DNA of 64,000 nucleotides, from the NCBI RefSeq assembly GCF_010211745.1, contig NZ_PDWQ01000002.1, positions 1 to 64,000 on the forward strand, written 5' to 3'. The stretch comes from Pseudoxanthomonas kalamensis DSM 18571 (GTDB lineage: Bacteria > Pseudomonadota > Gammaproteobacteria > Xanthomonadales > Xanthomonadaceae). Below, piece by piece: positions 13,546-20,615 of the stretch. Position numbers and translations under genes: made by a program. The notes under the pieces are model-generated. The model saw only the letters and a program-made list of their open reading frames with translations. It made no database searches and had not been told where the DNA came from. Each line of letters opens with the position of its first letter. Positions within the stretch are counted from its first letter, which is position 1.

Positions 13546-15731
13546 CGATTCCTCCACGGAGCCGACGAGTCGTCCCACGGACGAGTAGCGCCAGCCGGCC
13601 TGAACACGTCAGTCAGGCCGTTGACACGCGGGATTTGCTCGGTAGATCGGACCAGATCGCCGGACTCGACGGCCGCAGCGAGACGGCTCTTGGCCCAATC
13701 GGCACCGAACCCGCACCGGTTCGATACCTTTCGGACGGTCGCGTACTCCTTGGCCTCACACAGCTCGACCACCGCCCGGATGACCAGGCGCACATTCGCT
13801 TGCTCTTTCTCCAGCTTCCGTTCTGCCGCCGCGTCCGCCTTGGCCCCCTGGAGCGACTTATGGACAGACCGCCACGATTTACCCGACAGGTCGGCCGGAG
13901 TGTTTATCTCTACCGCGCGGGGGCCATAGGGGTCCACGTCATCCCAGCGGAAGAACAGTGGCACCGGCTCGGCCGACTTGGAGGACGACAGGCATGCCAG
14001 CAGGGTCACCCGGTCCTTTTCGCCGGGGGCTACCAGTGATCGCAGGACTTCGCGGCTGTCGGCCTCGGGGAACGGGTCGAAGGCCGACCCCAAGTTAACG
14101 GCCAGAAGGGTCTGGCGAGCGTTGTTGACCAGCGCGGTGCCGCCACGGAAGGCCGACTCTGACAGGTCAAGCGTCGGAAGGGCCTTGGCCGCCTCCTGGC
14201 TTGTGTGGTGCGTCAGTACGACGGCCACGCCGGTGACCTTGGCAACGTGCTTGAGGGCCGAGACCAGCACGCGCAGGCCTACGTTGTCCTCCTCGGCGTC
14301 CGAAAGCGTGCTGGCCGTCTCGAAGATGGCCAGCCCAAGCGGACACTCGCGGGCCATCAAGCGCCGGATCGTGTCGATCAGGGCCGCCAGAATTGGGCCG
14401 CGCACGGGTTGCCGGCCTTCCAGCCGCACAATCTCGCGCCAGCCGGCAAGCAGCTCGCCGTGAAGGTCGGGGACGATGATATTGGACTGTAGTCGGGCGG
14501 CGTCGTCCGCCGGAAGGCGAGAGCGTTGGGCCTGCACCTTTCGGGCGTACTGGGCGCGGTCGTCCTCGGCCGAGTAAATCATCACGCTACCGACTTCGAC
14601 CGGAGCCATGCCGCCCAGCGCCCAGCCAAGCGCGAAGTGTTTGGCAATGGCCGTGATCACGGTCGTCTTGCCCTCGCGTCCGGGGGCGGCAAGCACGGTA
14701 ACCTCGCCAGCCGGGAACAAGCCGCGCTTTCCGTCCGGTGCCATGAAGGCGTGCGGGTGCGGGATGGCAGCGGCGTCGAACTCAGCATCGGTGAACGGAG
14801 TCGCGGCCTCATCCAGTGCGGAACCGATGCTGGCGACAATGGCGGTCGGCTGCGTGGGGGGCGCACTGGAGGATGGGACCACTCCGGACAGTGGATTCAG
14901 CCAACCGTGCCGGCTGGCCGCCGCGAACACGGCCTGATAGCCGGTATGGTCGGCCGTGAAGCTGTCCCACACACGGGCCGCGTCGGCCGGATCGTACTTG
15001 TCGGACTGCTGCGACCACTCGACCCACAGGGCGCGTCCGCGTTCTCCAAGTTTCTTGAGCCGTTGACCGTTGGCAACCCATAGGTCGCGATCATCCGCCC
15101 GCATGGAAGCCAGGGCACTGCGCAGATCGGCCGCAGTGCGAGGGTCCATGTACTCGGTTACGTTGTCCGGAGTCGGGGCTGCGTTCGGGGCGTGGCGTGG
15201 CGCTAGAGTCCTGGTCACGTAGTCGTGCAGGTCGATGGGTTCGCCAAGCCCTGCGCCCTCGCCCGTGACTGTGAAGAACCGGCCGGCGCTGTATGCCTCT
15301 ATTCCTGATCCGTTGGAGCCAAGGGCTGGAAATGGGCGGCCATACCCGATTGCATGGAGGCCGTTTCCTGACGGACTGGACTCGGTGTAACCGGGCAGTC
15401 CGTCGTCGGCCAACAGGGCAAGCTCAGGACGGCTTGGCAGGTCATCCAAGTCGATCCCCTGCCAATGGCCCCCGGTTCCGTCGGGCCCAAGGGCAAACCC
15501 GAGTCCTGTGTATTGCCCTGATGCCAAGGCATCGCAGGCGTCCACAAATGAGGCGAGTTGCGCAATGTCGGCAGCGTCGTCCAGTCGCCCGTGCCGGGGC
15601 TTGCCGTTGGCGTAGAACGGAACCTTCCGGGGCTTCTTGTCAGGGACGGGAATGCTTCGCCATACCAGCCAGCGACGCGCATCACGCATCGATTCGGGGA
15701 GGGTGTCGGCGTCGAGTTCGGCCGTGATCAC
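13500..15731 (-). CDS. Primase-helicase (AEP-like N-terminus, RepA/AAA_25 helicase)
   Basis: A 743-residue replication protein. The N-terminal third looks like a phage prim-pol-type domain (RRWLVWRSIP, then WQGIDLDDLPS with the metal-binding Asp pair, SSPSGNGLHAIGYG and AGRFFTVTG). The central part is a RecA-fold helicase of the RepA type with Walker A AAPGREGKTT near residue 350, Walker B-like LGLAIFETA and the VVLTHHTS sensor. A C-terminal helical DNA-binding region follows (VRKVSNRCGFGADWAKSRL). It is the first large gene after the CII-like regulator and probably unwinds and primes at the adjacent iteron cluster. Confidence 0.82.
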   Translation of the reverse strand: MITAELDADTLPESMRDARRWLVWRSIPVPDKKPRKVPFYANGKPRHGRLDDAADIAQLASFVDACDALASGQYTGLGFALGPDGTGGHWQGIDLDDLPSRPELALLADDGLPGYTESSPSGNGLHAIGYGRPFPALGSNGSGIEAYSAGRFFTVTGEGAGLGEPIDLHDYVTRTLAPRHAPNAAPTPDNVTEYMDPRTAADLRSALASMRADDRDLWVANGQRLKKLGERGRALWVEWSQQSDKYDPADAARVWDSFTADHTGYQAVFAAASRHGWLNPLSGVVPSSSAPPTQPTAIVASIGSALDEAATPFTDAEFDAAAIPHPHAFMAPDGKRGLFPAGEVTVLAAPGREGKTTVITAIAKHFALGWALGGMAPVEVGSVMIYSAEDDRAQYARKVQAQRSRLPADDAARLQSNIIVPDLHGELLAGWREIVRLEGRQPVRGPILAALIDTIRRLMARECPLGLAIFETASTLSDAEEDNVGLRVLVSALKHVAKVTGVAVVLTHHTSQEAAKALPTLDLSESAFRGGTALVNNARQTLLAVNLGSAFDPFPEADSREVLRSLVAPGEKDRVTLLACLSSSKSAEPVPLFFRWDDVDPYGPRAVEINTPADLSGKSWRSVHKSLQGAKADAAAERKLEKEQANVRLVIRAVVELCEAKEYATVRKVSNRCGFGADWAKSRLAAAVESGDLVRSTEQIPRVNGLTDVFRPAGATRPWDDSSAPWRNRPVGSYSEKPTGDYK

Positions 15732-16111
15732 GACGCAGCAATCGCCATCCGCTTCTGAAGGACTTCCAGCGCCTTCACGGCCGACACGAACTCTCGCTGA
15801 AGCTGGGCCGCCTCGTCCTCCGGGTTCAGGGGCTGCGGCTCGGTGTAGCCGGCGTCACGCGCCTCGTAGTGGGCCAGGATGTGAACCCCCGACTGCCGCG
15901 CGGTGCGCCGGATCAGGCGCAACTCGCCCAGGTCCAGCTTTTCCCGCTTGTCGGTGTTGAGGCAGGCGGCCAGCTTGCGGCCGGCATCGTCTGCCGGCAT
16001 GGCTGGCCAGAGCATGTTCCCCACCTGCTTGAAGCCACCAAGTGCCGTCACGCAGTCGCGGATGGCGTCCTCGTAAGTGTCGTAAAACAAAGGGATTTGT
16101 GCGCTTGTCAC
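15728..16111 (-). CDS. CII-like phage regulatory protein
   Basis: A 127-residue protein resembling the CP76/CII-type regulator family. It has an N-terminal helix-turn-helix region (EDAIRDCVTALGGFKQVGNMLWPAM), then LNTDKREKLDLGELRLIRRTARQ, the typical Lys/Arg-Glu-Lys-Leu segment, and a C-terminal helix (AAQLQREFVSAVKALEVLQKRM) likely for oligomerisation. GTG at 16111 is the most plausible start although its ribosome site is weak. It is the second leftward gene after Cro, where lambda has cII. Its stop overlaps the primase start. Confidence 0.6.
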   Translation of the reverse strand: MTSAQIPLFYDTYEDAIRDCVTALGGFKQVGNMLWPAMPADDAGRKLAACLNTDKREKLDLGELRLIRRTARQSGVHILAHYEARDAGYTEPQPLNPEDEAAQLQREFVSAVKALEVLQKRMAIAAS

Positions 16112-16196
16112 TCTCGTTACCCCTGCGGGGGACGGCGTGGGACAACCGTCCGGATGTACAAAAAAAGCCCGCCCAACAGGACGAGCTGCTATGTGT

Positions 16197-16412
16197 TCAA
16201 CCCCAAATATCAGGCCGCAAAGACGCTTTCCGCACGCGGTATCGCCGCCCCCATGTCGCTGTCTCAACCTCGATTGCTTGAGCAAGCTCGGGAGACGGGC
16301 GCTTTCCTCGCCACCCCTGCCCCAACTGCCACAGATAGTCAGGGCTACGTTTCAGACGACGCGCCAATTCGGAGCGCCGACTGGTGTCTGACACGAAAGT
16401 TTCCAGGTCCAT
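16197..16412 (-). CDS. Cro-like HTH repressor
   Basis: A 71-residue basic protein with a helix-turn-helix of the YdaS/Cro type (TSRRSELARRLKRSPDYLWQLGQGWRGKRPSPELAQAIE). It is divergent from the repressor across a region with three operators. The ATG at 16412 has no Shine-Dalgarno sequence and lies two bases after the start predicted from the promoter at 16421-16450, so translation may be leaderless. It is expected to shift the switch to lytic growth. Confidence 0.75.
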   Translation of the reverse strand: MDLETFVSDTSRRSELARRLKRSPDYLWQLGQGWRGKRPSPELAQAIEVETATWGRRYRVRKASLRPDIWG

Positions 16413-16420
16413 GACGGATA

Positions 16421-16450
16421 AGTCTATCCGTAAGGTAGACGTCCTTGCAA
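16421..16450 (-). promoter_or_regulatory. Leftward early promoter (PR-equivalent) for cro
   Basis: On the minus strand TTGCAA (16450-16445) and TAGACT (16426-16421) are spaced 18 bases apart. Operator O1 fills the spacer and -10 box, so a bound repressor would block it. Predicted initiation falls at about 16414, adjacent to the cro ATG. Confidence 0.55.
16422..16440. promoter_or_regulatory. Operator O1 of the switch region
   Basis: Inverted repeat GTCTATC-CGTAA-GGTAGAC with 7-bp arms and a 5-bp spacer, one mismatch from perfect. The left arm and spacing are the same as in the operators at 18236 and 26006. It overlaps the cro promoter. Confidence 0.65.
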
Positions 16451-16457
16451 GGCCCAT

Positions 16458-16476
16458 GTGTCCCCAAGAGGTAGAC
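16458..16476. promoter_or_regulatory. Operator O2 of the switch region
   Basis: GTGTCCC-CAAGA-GGTAGAC, with one consensus half-site and one diverged half-site in the same 7-5-7 arrangement. Its centre lies 36 bp from O1 and 37 bp from O3. Confidence 0.5.
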
Positions 16477-16494
16477 CACACCTATCGAGGGCAC

Positions 16495-16513
16495 GCCTAC
16501 CATTTGGGTATGC
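16495..16513. promoter_or_regulatory. Operator O3, overlapping the repressor start codon
   Basis: GCCTACC-ATTTG-GGTATGC keeps the 7-5-7 layout. It covers the ATG at 16510-16512, so binding would shut off repressor synthesis, as OR3 does in lambda. Confidence 0.5.
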
Positions 16514-17094
16514 GTCCAATCACTGACATCCGGCGCGCCCGACTCCGGCAACTGATTGATGAGTTGTTTGATGGAAATCAGGCCGCGTTCGCCGAGTCAA
16601 TCGGCAAATCAAGGGCTTATGTTGGCTTCTGGCTGGCGGACCCAGCCAAGCCGCACGCAAAACAGATCAGCCACGCAACAGCGCGCGAGGTAGAGGCCAA
16701 GGCGATGAAGCCGGCCGGCTGGCTGGATGTCGATGAGGCGGCGTCGCAGTCGGTGATACCCGACCCGGCGATTCTTGGAATCGCGCTTACATCGGTGGAC
16801 AAGGTTGCCCGAGATCGGTTGATACGCATAGAGGGGCAGATGGGCGTATTGGCTCCGGTCGTGATGTATGCATATGCGTTAGCCATGCGAACCTTCGCAG
16901 GCAAGTTGCCGGTCAGAGGTACGGTGAGGGGCGATAAAGCGCTGGACGATTTCGACAGGAAGGTCGCCGAGAACTTGGGGGAAGGCATTGAGAGCGGATC
17001 ACTCGGACCACTTGAGTACGTTGCTGGAAGAAGCAAAAAAGGCCCTATCCAAGGCAAGGCCAAGAGCAAGGCGGCTGGGCGTGGTCGAACCTGA
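16510..17094 (+). CDS. Phage repressor (CI-equivalent) without LexA-type peptidase domain
   Basis: A 194-residue protein with an N-terminal helix-turn-helix (RRARLRQLIDELFDGNQAAFAESIGKSRAYVGFWL). A helical C-terminus follows with VARDRLIRIEGQMGVLAPVVMYAYALAM and a basic tail (SKKGPIQGKAKSKAAGRGRT). The Ser-Lys dyad and cleavage site of S24/LexA-type repressors are absent, so induction may not use RecA-driven self-cleavage. ATG 16510 is chosen over in-frame starts from 16384 upstream because these would run through the operators. No clear ribosome site is present. It faces cro and precedes two envelope-protein genes. Confidence 0.7.
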   Translation: MRPITDIRRARLRQLIDELFDGNQAAFAESIGKSRAYVGFWLADPAKPHAKQISHATAREVEAKAMKPAGWLDVDEAASQSVIPDPAILGIALTSVDKVARDRLIRIEGQMGVLAPVVMYAYALAMRTFAGKLPVRGTVRGDKALDDFDRKVAENLGEGIESGSLGPLEYVAGRSKKGPIQGKAKSKAAGRGRT

Positions 17095-17173
17095 CGGGAT
17101 CAGGATTGTGATTGACGAATCCGGCGGGCGGGAGCAACGCCAGTTTCGGAACTTAGACCAATTAGGGGACTGA
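16988..17173 (+). CDS. Small hypothetical protein overlapping repressor end
   Basis: A 61-codon frame starts with TTG after a G-rich GGGGGAAGG site and overlaps the last 107 bases of the repressor gene in another frame. An alternative GTG at 17081 would give 30 residues. The C-terminal part (EPDGIRIVIDESGGREQRQF) looks like ordinary protein. It ends one base before the next gene starts. No family is recognised, and translation is uncertain. Confidence 0.4.
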   Translation: MRADHSDHLSTLLEEAKKALSKARPRARRLGVVEPDGIRIVIDESGGREQRQFRNLDQLGD

Positions 17174-17174
17174 T

Positions 17175-17525
17175 ATGAAGATGGCACTGATCGCGCTCCT
17201 TTCTTTGGTAGCGGCGTCGGCGCTTGCCGCTGACGGGTACAAAGTCGCTGGGAGACAAGGCGCTATGGTGTTTGTGTCCGTAGATAAGTCCCAAAAGGAC
17301 AACGAGGACGTTTACAGGATTGCGGTCGCAGAATCCTGCGCCGGGAGAGCAATATGCAACGTCCATTTTTGGGTAGGCCAAGCCGCAAGTAGGTTGCCAA
17401 TGACCGACGCGCAGGTGAACTCAAAGGTCGTCACTTGGCAGCAGAATTTGAATACCGGCCTGCGCCGATGGGTTGTCAATTGCAAGACGACCGATGTATT
17501 TAAGGGTGACCGCGAGTGCGGATAG
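17175..17525 (+). CDS. Secreted/periplasmic protein, candidate lysogenic-conversion gene
   Basis: A 116-residue precursor with a clear Sec signal peptide (MKMALIALLSLVAASALAADG, cleavage expected after ALA). The mature domain of about 97 residues has three to four cysteines, suitable for disulphides (SCAGRAIC and VNCKTTDVFKGDREC). No family is recognised. It follows the repressor in the same direction without a terminator between them, so it should be expressed in the lysogen and act in the periplasm or cell surface. Confidence 0.7.
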   Translation: MKMALIALLSLVAASALAADGYKVAGRQGAMVFVSVDKSQKDNEDVYRIAVAESCAGRAICNVHFWVGQAASRLPMTDAQVNSKVVTWQQNLNTGLRRWVVNCKTTDVFKGDRECG

Positions 17526-17560
17526 CTTGGCGCGCATCCAAAATTGAAACAGGGGGAGTA

Positions 17561-18148
17561 GTGAAGAGGATTGCTTTGATCGGGGTAATGACGGCTGTAG
17601 CCGCCTGCGCATCTACGCCTCCGCCCATGAGCAGAAGTGACTGGGAGGATATCCACGTTCGTCAGTACGAAGGGGTAACCGCCAGAGAAGTTCAAGACGC
17701 GGCCGAGAAGGTATTGCGGCTCGCCGACCATGATTTTTCGTTCCAGTATCCAGACGGAAGGCTGATTGCCAGCAGAAACTGGACGGTGTTCGCTGTGATC
17801 GCCATCACTGGCGGGAAAGATCATTGGACTGTGGAGACGAGTGAGTCAAATGGGGTCACGCGGGTAACTACGACGATAACGCGAGAGTCATCTACGACAA
17901 CTGCCGCGCCAGTTGTTGGTGGATCAGGGGTCGCGCCTGTTGTCGGGTCCACACCTGGCGCGCTGATAACGCAGGGCGCTCCATACCAGCTTTTCTGGGA
18001 GCGGCTTGAGTACACCATTGGGAAGAGGGACGTATGGACGACGTGCGACCAGTTCAAGGGTCGGATTAAGGACTCCACGAGAGCAAGAGACCGGGGGCAG
18101 ATAGATGCTTTATGCGGGATAACCGCAGATGACGTGTACCCACAGTAA
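17561..18148 (+). CDS. Lipoprotein, candidate lysogenic-conversion gene
   Basis: A 195-residue lipoprotein precursor. The signal KRIALIGVMTAVAAC ends in lipobox VAAC, followed by Ser/Thr/Pro. The mature part has a beta-rich core (EDIHVRQYEGVTAREVQDAAEKVL, WTVETSESNGVTRVTTTI) and two cysteines near the C-terminus (WTTCDQFKG, DALCGI). The GTG at 17561 follows AGGGGGAG. It ends the repressor-linked block, which is closed by a terminator. Superinfection exclusion or surface change is an inference from location. Confidence 0.7.
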   Translation: MKRIALIGVMTAVAACASTPPPMSRSDWEDIHVRQYEGVTAREVQDAAEKVLRLADHDFSFQYPDGRLIASRNWTVFAVIAITGGKDHWTVETSESNGVTRVTTTITRESSTTTAAPVVGGSGVAPVVGSTPGALITQGAPYQLFWERLEYTIGKRDVWTTCDQFKGRIKDSTRARDRGQIDALCGITADDVYPQ

Positions 18149-18175
18149 TCCAACGACTCCGAATAGCCGTATCTA

Positions 18176-18200
18176 AAGCCCGCTCCGGCGGGCTTTTTCT
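18176..18200 (+). terminator. Rho-independent terminator after repressor-linked genes
   Basis: Stem AGCCCGC/GCGGGCT with loop TCCG, followed by TTTTTCTTT. It separates the lysogen-expressed block from the next promoter at 18229. Confidence 0.85.
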
Positions 18201-18228
18201 TTGCCTGAAACTTTTTTCCACTGGCCTA

Positions 18229-18257
18229 TTGACAAGTCTATCTTTTGGATAGACACT
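18229..18257 (+). promoter_or_regulatory. Rightward early promoter with embedded repressor operator (copy A)
   Basis: A consensus TTGACA at 18229-18234 and a weak GACACT at 18252-18257 are spaced 17 bases apart. The spacer contains the perfect inverted repeat GTCTATC-TTTTG-GATAGAC (18236-18254), matching O1 in arm and spacing. Positions 18229-18266 are identical to 25999-26036. It should drive the recombination block and be silent in the lysogen. Confidence 0.7.
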
Positions 18258-18298
18258 TACTCCCAAGCCCGCACACACCGGGCACGGGAGACAGACAA

Positions 18299-18496
18299 AT
18301 GGCACAGGTAGTCCAGATCATGCCGTTCCAGTCAGCGGTCAAGCAAGGCCGCCGGATCGGGGTCACGGACAAGGCAGCGGTACGCGACGTACTGGCCGCA
18401 CAGCGCAAGGGTGAGACCGGCGAGACCGTCGCCAGCACCTACCGGCATATCGCTTGGGGGCTGGTGATGAATGGCGGGCGCGGGGGTGCGGCATGA
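18299..18496 (+). CDS. Hypothetical early protein, 65 residues
   Basis: A basic protein (VKQGRRIGVTDKAAVRDVLAAQRKG) with a helix-turn-helix-like centre but no assignable family. The ATG at 18299 has GGGAG eight bases upstream. It is the first gene after early promoter copy A and overlaps the repeat-protein start by 4 bp. Confidence 0.6.
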   Translation: MAQVVQIMPFQSAVKQGRRIGVTDKAAVRDVLAAQRKGETGETVASTYRHIAWGLVMNGGRGGAA

Positions 18497-19635
18497 CCAG
18501 CAAGAAGACGCAGGCCCCGGAAGAGACCATCACCTCCTACAAGGGCTTCACAAAGGACTTCACCTGCATGGGCGGCTCAGAGCCTTTCCAGTACGCAGTT
18601 GACGAGACCTACGAGCATGTAGGAGTGGTTTTAGCCTGCCGCTCGGGCTTCCACGCCTGCGAATACCCTCTCGATGTTTTCGGCTACTACCCGCCCGGTA
18701 TCCTGAGTCGGTACGCCGAAGTCGAGCAGTCTGGCGACATTTCGCGGCATGAGTCAGACAGCAAAGTCGCCAGCAGGAAGATCAAGATCGGGGCCGAGGT
18801 TGGTATCCCCGGCATCATCAAGGCCGCCATCGAATACACCACATCTCGGTGCAACCCCGTAAGGGCCAAGCATTCCACAGGGGACCAGTCGGCCAGTAGC
18901 GCCACGGGGTACCAGTCGGCCAGTAGCGCCACAGGGGACCAGTCGGCCAGTAGCGCCACGGGGTACCGGTCGGCCAGTAGCGCCACGGGGGACCAGTCGG
19001 CCAGTAGCGCCACGGGGTACCGGTCGGCCAGTAGCGCCACGGGGGGCCGGTCGGCCAGTAGCGCCACGGGGTACCGGTCGGCCAGTAGCGCCACGGGGGG
19101 CCAGTCGGCCAGTAGCGCCACGGGGTACCGGTCGGCCAGTAGCGCCACAGGGGACCAGTCGGCCAGTAGCGCCACGGGGTACCAGTCGGCCAGTAGCGCC
19201 ACAGGGGACCAGTCGGCCAGTAGCGCCACGGGGTACCAGTCGGCCAGTAGCGCCACGGGGGGCCAGTCGGCCAGTAGCGCCACGGGGGACCAGTCGGCCA
19301 GTAGCGCCACGGGGGACCAGTCGGCCAGTAGCGCCACGGGGTACCGGTCGGCCAGTAGCGCCACAGGGGACCAGTCGGCCAGCTTGTCTACAGGCTCACA
19401 TTCATCGAGCCAGATCACTCCGAACAAATATGGAGAGAGTATGGCCGCGTCCGCCATTGCGGTTGGCTATGCAGGCAAGGCCCGCGCGCCAATGGGTAGC
19501 GCGATCTATCTGGCAGAGCGAGATGACAGCGGCGAGTTCCTGGCCGTGTTCGCCAGCCGGGTCGGCGACAACGGGATCAAGCCGGATACCTGGTACACGC
19601 TCAAGGATGGCAAGCCGGTGGCGGTGTCCGAATGA
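18493..19635 (+). CDS. DUF7666-type protein with 19 nonapeptide repeats
   Basis: A 380-residue protein in three parts. Residues 1-128 match phage proteins I recall as DUF7666 (SYKGFTKDFTCMGGSEPFQY, CRSGFHACEYPLDVFGYYPP, SRYAEVEQSGDISRHES). Residues 129-299 are nineteen tandem copies of T-G-[D/Y/G]-[Q/R]-S-A-S-S-A. The C-terminal 80 residues (GKARAPMGSAIYLAERDDSGEFLAVFASRV, PDTWYTLKDGKPV) look like a small beta domain. The repeats resemble ice-nucleation or YadA-head beta-solenoids. It has no signal peptide. Function is unknown; it starts inside the preceding gene's stop. Confidence 0.75.
   Translation: MTSKKTQAPEETITSYKGFTKDFTCMGGSEPFQYAVDETYEHVGVVLACRSGFHACEYPLDVFGYYPPGILSRYAEVEQSGDISRHESDSKVASRKIKIGAEVGIPGIIKAAIEYTTSRCNPVRAKHSTGDQSASSATGYQSASSATGDQSASSATGYRSASSATGDQSASSATGYRSASSATGGRSASSATGYRSASSATGGQSASSATGYRSASSATGDQSASSATGYQSASSATGDQSASSATGYQSASSATGGQSASSATGDQSASSATGDQSASSATGYRSASSATGDQSASLSTGSHSSSQITPNKYGESMAASAIAVGYAGKARAPMGSAIYLAERDDSGEFLAVFASRVGDNGIKPDTWYTLKDGKPVAVSE
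18877..19389 (+). repeat. Nineteen tandem 27-bp coding repeats
   Basis: Nineteen units of 27 bp begin with ACA or ACG. Almost all differences fall in three codons: Thr (ACA/ACG), the third codon (GAC, TAC or GGC) and the fourth (CAG or CGG). The other codons are nearly invariant even at silent positions, which points to recent expansion by slippage or unequal exchange. Copy number is likely to vary and to be hard to assemble with short reads. Confidence 0.95.
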
Positions 19636-19997
19636 CCCTTCTATCCCGCAAAGACCCCTATGCACCGGGAAACCGGGTTCTTGCCCACGGCGAGGCGGCG
19701 ACGATCCTGCGCAATCTGGCCGATGGCGTCCACATGATCCACACGGACTACGGCCGGATGCGGATCGCGGACGACAAGGACATCAAGCCGATGCCTCGCC
19801 GCCGGGTCCCGGTCAGCCTGCGGATCACTCGCGCATGGTTTCGGCTGCGGTACTGGCCTGACCTGTATCCAGCCGTGGTGATGTTTCTGTGGGGCGTGGC
19901 GATTGCACTGGCCGTCGCGCTAGCCCCCTACATGTGGGCGCACGCGCAGACCGTGTACGACTTCGGCGTGTTCACGCACTCGGCGGTGAGGGGATGA
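19632..19997 (+). CDS. Hypothetical membrane protein
   Basis: A 121-residue protein with a soluble basic N-terminus (MPRRRVPVSLRITRAWF) and one strong membrane helix near residues 80-104 (AVVMFLWGVAIALAVALAPYMW). It overlaps the repeat-protein gene and the next gene by 4 bp each. No family is recognised. Co-translation with the repeat protein suggests a possible functional link. Confidence 0.6.
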   Translation: MTLLSRKDPYAPGNRVLAHGEAATILRNLADGVHMIHTDYGRMRIADDKDIKPMPRRRVPVSLRITRAWFRLRYWPDLYPAVVMFLWGVAIALAVALAPYMWAHAQTVYDFGVFTHSAVRG

Positions 19998-20209
19998 CCG
20001 CCCTCGCCCACCTGTCAATCGTCCACTGCCCGCCGCGCCGAATGGTGCCGCAGGTGCCGACAAACCGGGAGCGCATTCAGGCGTACCGGGCGCTATCGCC
20101 GGTAGAGCTTGGCAATGGCTTCGATTGGGGGTGGCGCAAGCGGCACGAATACGAACTGTCCGAAATGATGGACGGCCGCGAACGACAAGCAACCGGGGAG
20201 GAACTATGA
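19994..20209 (+). CDS. Hypothetical protein, 71 residues
   Basis: A small soluble protein with central NRERIQAYRALSPVELGNGFDWGWRKRHEYELSEMM and an acidic end. No family is recognised. Its ATG and stop each overlap neighbouring genes as ATGA, placing it in the early recombination operon. Confidence 0.55.
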   Translation: MTALAHLSIVHCPPRRMVPQVPTNRERIQAYRALSPVELGNGFDWGWRKRHEYELSEMMDGRERQATGEEL

Positions 20210-20604
20210 ACTTCGACGAAAAGGCCGCGCTGTACGAGCAGCGCAAGCAAGAACTGAACATTGCGCAGACGCGATTGAATGAGGCGCATGAAGCGCTACT
20301 CGCGGATTGTGTCAGCCGCAATGAAGGAAGCGCAACGACGACCGGGAGCAACTACAAGGTCACGGTCACCTACGGTATGAATCGAACGGTTGACCAGGCC
20401 GCACTCAATGCTTTGTGGGAGCGGTTACCGGAAGGGGCGAGGCGCGTGTTCCCGGTTAAGCATGGCATCGACACGAAGGAACTGCGCTACTGGCAATCGA
20501 GCGAACCGGACACCTACGCGCTGATTGCGCAGGCGATAACTGCCAAGCCGAGTAAGCCGAGCGTGAAGGTGGAGCGCATTGAAACTGCGGCGAATGCCGC
20601 TTAA
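20206..20604 (+). CDS. Hypothetical protein preceding Sak4-like ATPase
   Basis: A 132-residue protein with a predicted N-terminal coiled coil (FDEKAALYEQRKQELNIAQTRLNEAHEALL), a beta segment (SNYKVTVTYGMNRTVDQAALNAL) and a C-terminal Lys-rich strand (KPSVKVERIET). Proteins of this size and layout commonly precede sak4 in recombination modules (DUF7173-like from memory). It lies 11 bp upstream of the ATPase gene. Confidence 0.55.
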   Translation: MNFDEKAALYEQRKQELNIAQTRLNEAHEALLADCVSRNEGSATTTGSNYKVTVTYGMNRTVDQAALNALWERLPEGARRVFPVKHGIDTKELRYWQSSEPDTYALIAQAITAKPSKPSVKVERIETAANAA

Positions 20605-20615
20605 CGGAGAAAATC

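Noticed and set aside
18877-19389. Possible CRISPR array
   Set aside because: The units are contiguous 27-bp coding repeats with no spacers, lie within one reading frame, and no cas genes are present.
18687-19457. Antisense open frame with VALLADW-type repeats across the 27-bp repeat array
   Set aside because: A 27-bp period has no stop in several frames, so the repeats open this frame automatically. The sense frame has flanking domains and coupled neighbours.
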